A stretch of 10,455 nucleotides of DNA, taken from NCBI GenBank assembly GCA_905215835.1, contig CAJMRR010000065.1, positions 1 through 10,455 on the forward strand, written 5' to 3'. Below, one piece after another: positions 7,098 through 10,455 of the stretch; the stretch's first letter is position 1, and every line of letters starts with the position of its first letter. The notes below the pieces were generated by a model. The model had not been told where the DNA came from. It saw only the letters and a list, made by a program, of their open reading frames with translations, and ran no database searches. The stretch is from an uncultured bacterium. GTDB taxonomy: Bacteria; Actinomycetota; Coriobacteriia; Coriobacteriales; Coriobacteriaceae. Position numbers and translations under genes: made by a program.

Positions 7098-8000
7098 GTG
7101 TCCAATAAATCCAAGGACGCTGACCCCAAGCAACCAGATTCCTCGTTCATTCAGTTCGACGATGCAAAGCAACAGGGCGCCGCTTCGGCGGCGTCCGCCT
7201 CTCGTCGCAAGGCGCTCCTTGGCGTTCTTGCTGCCGCGTGCACCATTCTGATCGTCGTCTCGCTGGGCTTCGTCCATCCTTCCGAGAGCGGCGCCTGGTC
7301 CATTGACTGGATCGTTCAGACCGTGACGGGGGAGAGCGTCGTCGCCAAGGACACCAAGGGGTCTGGCTCGTCTGCCGCTTCGGGCGAGGCTAGTTCCAAG
7401 GATTCCAAATCTTCGAATGATGCAAAAGACGAGCCCAAGGGTTCGAACGACGCCAAGGACGATTCCGAGTCTTCAAACAAGGAATCGGACAAAAACTCGG
7501 ATAGCAAGAAGTCCGAGGACCGGGGCGGCAAGAAGTCTGGCGATAAATCCGCTGCCCAAAATACGGGAGCCGGTGATACTTCCAATGCGTCTGGCGGTGC
7601 TTCTTCGGGCGGTGGCCAGTCGTCTGATGGAGCCTCATCCTCTAATGGTGGAAATGCCTCCTCGGGCAGCCAAAGCGGCTCACAGGAGTCCAACTACGTT
7701 ACGGTGACGGTTTCGGTCACATCGAGTGCTGTGGGCAATCCTGTGTCCTCTGGTGGCACCTTTACCTTTAACGAAGGCGCTACCGTTTACGATGCCCTGT
7801 GCGCGCTGGGCCTTTCTGTCAACGCACACGGCTCGTCGTACGGCACGTATGTTTCCGCGATTGGTGGTCTGGCCGAGAAACAGTACGGCGGCACGAGCGG
7901 GTGGATGTACTCCGTCAACGGCACAACGCCCATGACGGCCTGTAGTAACTACGTTCTCTCAAACGGCGACAACGTAGTCTGGTATTACGTTACAGGCTAG
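7098..8000 (+). CDS. Membrane-anchored DUF4430 (transcobalamin-like) surface protein
   Basis: The protein has 300 residues from GTG 7098 (GTG 7089 would add three). The first 35 or so residues are polar and presumably cytoplasmic. R36-R37-K38 precede a hydrophobic helix at about 39-59, which acts as an uncleaved anchor or a long signal peptide. Residues 75-197 are low-complexity Ser/Asp/Lys/Gly, a wall-crossing stalk like that of the upstream protein. Residues about 198-300 form one DUF4430 domain: beta strands (YVTVTVSVTS), the GATVYDAL helix, the SYGTYVSAIGG segment, then GWMYSVNG and a final GDNVVWYYV strand at the C-terminus. Proteins of this plan occur in Gram-positive bacteria near cobalamin uptake functions. 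It lies 9 nt after the large receptor gene, so it should share the riboswitch. A role passing corrinoid from the outer receptor to a membrane transporter is inferred; no transporter gene is in the window. Confidence 0.82.
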   Translation: MSNKSKDADPKQPDSSFIQFDDAKQQGAASAASASRRKALLGVLAAACTILIVVSLGFVHPSESGAWSIDWIVQTVTGESVVAKDTKGSGSSAASGEASSKDSKSSNDAKDEPKGSNDAKDDSESSNKESDKNSDSKKSEDRGGKKSGDKSAAQNTGAGDTSNASGGASSGGGQSSDGASSSNGGNASSGSQSGSQESNYVTVTVSVTSSAVGNPVSSGGTFTFNEGATVYDALCALGLSVNAHGSSYGTYVSAIGGLAEKQYGGTSGWMYSVNGTTPMTACSNYVLSNGDNVVWYYVTG

Positions 8001-8022
8001 AGGCCTCGACATAGCGCGCCAG

Positions 8023-8060
8023 ACGGGCGGTTCGGACCAACATCCGAGCCGCCCGTTTTT
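8023..8060 (+). terminator. Intrinsic terminator of the DUF4430 operon
   Basis: ACGGGCGGTTCGGA (8023-8036) pairs with TCCGAGCCGCCCGT (8043-8056) over 14 bp with one G-T wobble and a 6-nt loop. The T-run 8056-8060 follows immediately. It begins 22 nt after the stop codon of the second DUF4430 gene. Confidence 0.92.
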
Positions 8061-8099
8061 CATGCGAATGGGACTGGATCGCCGGGTCTCTCGGCAAAC

Positions 8100-8133
8100 A
8101 AAAAACCGGTTGGAATGGGAATTCCAACCGGTT
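8100..8133 (-). terminator. Intrinsic terminator of the downstream gtrA-like gene
   Basis: A perfect 13-bp inverted repeat (8104-8116 with 8121-8133, loop GGGA on the + strand) is flanked by the A-run 8100-8105. On the - strand this reads as a hairpin followed by six T, 26 nt after the stop codon of the gene at 8160-8567. It stands back to back with the + strand terminator at 8023-8060, so the convergent operons are insulated from each other. Confidence 0.9.
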
Positions 8134-8159
8134 ATACATTCAAGCAAATAGTGAATCGA

Positions 8160-8567
8160 CTACGACCGTGCGCCCTCGAGGAAGAAGCGGCGGCTGAAGT
8201 AGTTGTACCAGGTGACCAAGAACGTGGCGATGGCCTTCATGGCCTGGTAGCCGATGCTCAAAAACGTGACGCCCACAAACATGTACAGGTCGTTGAGGCC
8301 CAGACCAATCACCGACAGGATGGTGAAGATCGTGAACTCGCGCTTGCGGCTCATGCCCTCGCGGTGGTCGAACACGTACTTCATGCTGAGCCAGTAGTTG
8401 ACCACGACGGACGTGATAAACGAAATCGTGGTGCTCATCAAAAAGTCGAGATGGAACAGCTCGACGAGCGCAATGAGCATGCCCCAGTCGATGCCAAAGG
8501 AGATAAGTCCCACGACAGCGAACTTGAGGAATTGCTTAGTATGAGGTTGTGCCAGTGCCTTGCGCAC
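8160..8567 (-). CDS. GtrA-family four-helix membrane protein (copy 1)
   Basis: The 135-residue protein starts at GTG (complement of 8565-8567), preceded by GGATGTGA 4 nt away. Four hydrophobic segments lie at about 13-35, 43-60, 79-100 and 107-125. The GtrA/DPMS-type pattern is visible: FLKFAVVGLISFGIDW at the first helix, NYWLSMKYVF after the second, a basic loop (EGMSRKREF), then a third helix and a C-terminal SRRFFLEG. GtrA-like proteins take part in membrane transfer of lipid-linked sugars for surface polysaccharide or teichoic-acid glycosylation. No glycosyltransferase is adjacent, so the substrate is unknown. It is a close paralog of the gene at 8787-9182. About 25 of 32 residues are identical from MKYVF through the third helix. 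The 219-nt gap and intervening hairpin suggest its own promoter. Confidence 0.9.
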   Translation of the reverse strand: MRKALAQPHTKQFLKFAVVGLISFGIDWGMLIALVELFHLDFLMSTTISFITSVVVNYWLSMKYVFDHREGMSRKREFTIFTILSVIGLGLNDLYMFVGVTFLSIGYQAMKAIATFLVTWYNYFSRRFFLEGARS

Positions 8568-8786
8568 GTAATCACATCCAATGCGTTGACGAATCGAGCA
8601 GAGGATACTTTACGGCTTTTGCAAGGGAAACGTAAGGGCTTTGCCAAGAACTATACGAACTCGCCAAATTTGCAAGAGACAATCCGCAAACGACGCAAAT
8701 CCTTCCGTAAACGAGCGGGGCCCACGAACAACGCAGCGCTCGACGCACGTCGTCCGTGGGCCCCGTGGTGCAACGAGGGGGCCGAG
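8568..8786 (-). other. Intergenic region between the two gtrA-like genes
   Basis: This 219-nt gap holds a long hairpin (8717-8764) and an A/T-richer leader for the gene at 8160-8567. A TATAGT -10-like box lies at 8650-8655 read on the - strand, but no -35 box sits at good spacing. No small ORF with a convincing ribosome site was seen. Confidence 0.4.
8717..8764 (-). terminator. Long hairpin, probable terminator after gtrA-like copy 2
   Basis: The arms 8717-8733 and 8748-8764 pair over 17 positions around a 14-nt loop. The outer 10 bp (GGGGCCCACG / CGTGGGCCCC) are perfect. In - strand RNA the inner 7 positions are all paired with two G-U wobbles, whereas in + strand RNA those two become A-C mismatches. 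This indicates the structure is maintained as - strand RNA. Only a weak T-run (GTTT) follows, so it might instead act in RNA stability. Confidence 0.6.
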
Positions 8787-9182
8787 CTACTTGGTCTCCT
8801 CGCCCTCCAGGAAGATCTTTCGGGTCACAAAGTTGTAGACCATGACCAGCGCGGTGGCGCAAATCTTGGCGATATTGGCCTCGAGCCCCAGACCGGCGTT
8901 GAGCGCCAGCACGATACCGTCGTTGAGCGCCAGGCCGATCACGGACAGCACGACAAAGATAATGAACTCGCGGCGGCGGCTCATGCCCTCCTTGTGCGCA
9001 AACACGTACTTCATGCTCGCGACGTAGTTAAAGATGAGCGAGACGATAAAGCCGCTGGTATTGGCGATCAGGATGTTAAGGCCCAGACCGTAGTGGAGCA
9101 GATTCATGATGCCAAAGTCGATGACCGTGGCGACGACGCCGACGACGCCAAACTTCATGATCTGCGCAAGGAGTTTTTGCAT
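8787..9182 (-). CDS. GtrA-family four-helix membrane protein (copy 2)
   Basis: The preferred start is ATG 9182, giving 131 residues. It opens MQKLLAQIMKFGVVG, which aligns with MRKALAQ...LKFAVVG of copy 1 and fits the family's usual length near 130. An upstream TTG at 9245 would add 21 residues that copy 1 lacks, and the GGGGA before it is too close. The Shine-Dalgarno for 9182 is modest (AGGCAGG). Four hydrophobic helices, the basic EGMSRRREF loop and a C-terminal TRKIFLEG repeat the features of copy 1. The family is linked to lipid-carrier sugar translocation in envelope glycosylation. The gene follows the bisphosphatase by 78 nt on the same strand, so it may be co-transcribed with it. That would be positional rather than functional association. 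Confidence 0.88.
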   Translation of the reverse strand: MQKLLAQIMKFGVVGVVATVIDFGIMNLLHYGLGLNILIANTSGFIVSLIFNYVASMKYVFAHKEGMSRRREFIIFVVLSVIGLALNDGIVLALNAGLGLEANIAKICATALVMVYNFVTRKIFLEGEETK

Positions 9183-9246
9183 GGTACCTGCCTTAGGGTG
9201 GCGCCGGAGCGCCGCGGGGATGACGAACTCAGCAAGTTTAGCCAAT

Positions 9247-9260
9247 CCCCGCAGGCGGGG
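9247..9260 (-). other. Small GC-rich hairpin between fbp and gtrA-like copy 2
   Basis: CCCCGC and GCGGGG pair over 6 positions with a 2-nt gap (more realistically 5 bp with a 4-nt loop), starting right after the fbp stop codon. No T-run follows on the - strand, so it is not a convincing terminator. It may be a weak attenuating or RNA-processing structure. Confidence 0.35.
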
Positions 9261-10455
9261 CTAGGCGCGCTCCTCGATAGCACCGTTTCTATATGCATCG
9301 AGCAGTTGGCGCAGGTCCTGGATTTGGCTGCGAATCTTGGCACCCGTATCGGTATCGCTCACCATGCGGCGCCGGTCGGCCTCGTCAAAACGGTTGGTCT
9401 CGCTCTCGATGTCCACGTTGCGCGTGAGCGCTTCGGCAACCGTTGTAAAGGCCCGGTGCGACTTAAGGCGGCATCCGCGCGAGCTGGAGATAAGCGTGTA
9501 GCCGGCGATGCCCGTCTTGGGGTGGTAGGCGCGGCAGAAGCCGCCATCGATGACCAGCAGCTTGCCCTCGGCGCGGATGGGCTGCTCGCCCTTGGTGGTC
9601 TTGACTGGCGTATGGCCATTGATGATGTGACCGGTCGGCGAACATGCCATGGGGGCAACGCCGAACTCGCGCATGATGTCGTCGCAGACAGAGGGCGACT
9701 TGGTAAGCGTGAAGTACGGGTCCATCGGCTCGACCCAGGTGCTCTTATCGGCGATATAGGCGCGCTCAAAGGTGCGCACCAGACGACCGCTCGCGGGTGA
9801 GTTAAAGCCGATCCACAGGTACCACATCCAGTCGAGGGCGTCACGGTCGCCCACGCGCCAGGCGCGGCGGGCGATACGGTCGCAAAAATCGAGATAATCA
9901 CGGCCGGCGTGCCAGGTGCCCAGGCAGTTCATGCTGCTAAAGGTACCATCCTCGTTGAGCGGCACGCAGCCATGGAACAGTAGGTTGCCGTTGGTGACCT
10001 TGTACATCGAGCCGTGGGTGTAGAGGAAATCGATATGGCGATGCAGATGATCGGCGGTGACAAACTCGGACACAAGCTTGTCGATGATGTGTTGCTCCTG
10101 GGGCGTGAGCGTGTAGGGGTCCGCCGGATCGACGGTGGGGAAGTCGTTGGTCGTGAGCGGCCATACACTGCCGTCGGCAAGCGTGACCGTGCCGGCGTCG
10201 TGGTCGATCTTGTCGAGCAGCAGGCGGTTAGTCATGTCGAACTCGGGGTGGCGCTGGATAATCTGGCCCTCGAGTTTAAAGAGCAGCACGTTGATGGCCT
10301 TGATCAGCGGGGTGATGGACTCACCGGCGGTGTAGGTGGCATCGGCAAAGGCGACAAGCTCGCGCAGCGAGATGCCGTAGTCGTTCTCGAGGATCTCGTA
10401 ATTGTCGTAGCGCAGGTTGTTGCGCAGCACCGTGGCGATGCAGGCGGGCTCACCG
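9261..10455 (-). CDS. fbp: Fructose-1,6-bisphosphatase class III, C-terminal part (5' end outside window)
   Basis: The frame is open from the right edge (residues GEPACIATVLRNNLRYDNYE...) to TAG at 9261-9263, giving about 397 visible residues of a family usually near 640-670. Class III (Bacillus subtilis Fbp type) enzymes hydrolyse fructose-1,6-bisphosphate to fructose-6-phosphate in gluconeogenesis. They use a calcineurin-like metal centre unrelated to class I and II enzymes. Visible family features include THGSMY, a WYLW segment with GFNSPASGR, NGHTPVK (9600-9620), VIDGGF (9537-9554), then AYHPKTGIAGYT and SSRGCRLKSH. The N-terminal metal ligands are outside the window. GTG at 10430 is an internal codon, not the start, because conserved sequence continues upstream of it. 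The tail (about the last 60 residues) is charged and helical. The gtrA-like gene follows 78 nt downstream without a clear terminator. Confidence 0.93.
   Translation of the reverse strand, partial: GEPACIATVLRNNLRYDNYEILENDYGISLRELVAFADATYTAGESITPLIKAINVLLFKLEGQIIQRHPEFDMTNRLLLDKIDHDAGTVTLADGSVWPLTTNDFPTVDPADPYTLTPQEQHIIDKLVSEFVTADHLHRHIDFLYTHGSMYKVTNGNLLFHGCVPLNEDGTFSSMNCLGTWHAGRDYLDFCDRIARRAWRVGDRDALDWMWYLWIGFNSPASGRLVRTFERAYIADKSTWVEPMDPYFTLTKSPSVCDDIMREFGVAPMACSPTGHIINGHTPVKTTKGEQPIRAEGKLLVIDGGFCRAYHPKTGIAGYTLISSSRGCRLKSHRAFTTVAEALTRNVDIESETNRFDEADRRRMVSDTDTGAKIRSQIQDLRQLLDAYRNGAIEERA

Noticed and set aside
5046..7277. Long - strand open frame (743 codons) opposite the surface receptor gene
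   Set aside because: It is antisense to clearly recognisable DUF4430, propeller and InlB domains. Its product is low-complexity and Arg/Leu-rich with no family resemblance, as expected from codon bias on the other strand.
9183..9245. N-terminal extension of gtrA-like copy 2 from TTG 9245
   Set aside because: The paralog has no counterpart for these 21 residues, and the purine run touches the TTG with no spacer.
8115..9800. Long + strand open frame (561 codons)
   Set aside because: It is antisense to both gtrA-like genes and fbp, all with clear family signatures. It also begins inside a terminator hairpin.

Overview
The window looks like chromosomal DNA of a Gram-positive gut actinobacterium of the Coriobacteriia, most likely Collinsella or a close relative. 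This is inferred from the GC-rich coding style, the gene families present and the absence of any mobile-element signature; no rRNA or other marker gene is available to confirm it. No tRNA, insertion sequence, CRISPR array or phage gene was seen.

Left block (1-2929, + strand): the 3' end of a C69-family dipeptidase, then a two-gene unit made of a small phasin-like protein (COG3937 type) and an AarF/UbiB (ABC1) atypical kinase with two C-terminal membrane helices. A stem-loop with a short T-run ends the unit.

Central block (about 2930-8060, + strand) is the most interesting part. A long leader carries a cobalamin (B12) riboswitch whose closing helix, core motifs and conserved 3' segment are all readable. 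It precedes two genes 9 nt apart. The first encodes a 1268-residue exported protein with a signal peptide, four tandem DUF4430 (transcobalamin-C-terminal-like) domains, a PQQ-type beta-propeller, an InlB-type repeat, a Lys/Ser/Asp-rich stalk and a C-terminal membrane anchor. The second encodes a 300-residue protein with an N-terminal membrane anchor, a low-complexity stalk and a single C-terminal DUF4430 domain. A strong intrinsic terminator closes the operon. Riboswitch plus transcobalamin-like domains suggest a B12-repressed cell-surface corrinoid-capture system, with a large outer receptor and a smaller membrane-tethered partner. No transporter gene lies in the window.

Right block (8100-10455, - strand): a class III fructose-1,6-bisphosphatase (N-terminal part outside the window), followed downstream by two paralogous GtrA-family four-helix membrane proteins. 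Each gtrA-like gene is followed by a hairpin. The + and - strand blocks converge at back-to-back terminators at 8023-8133.
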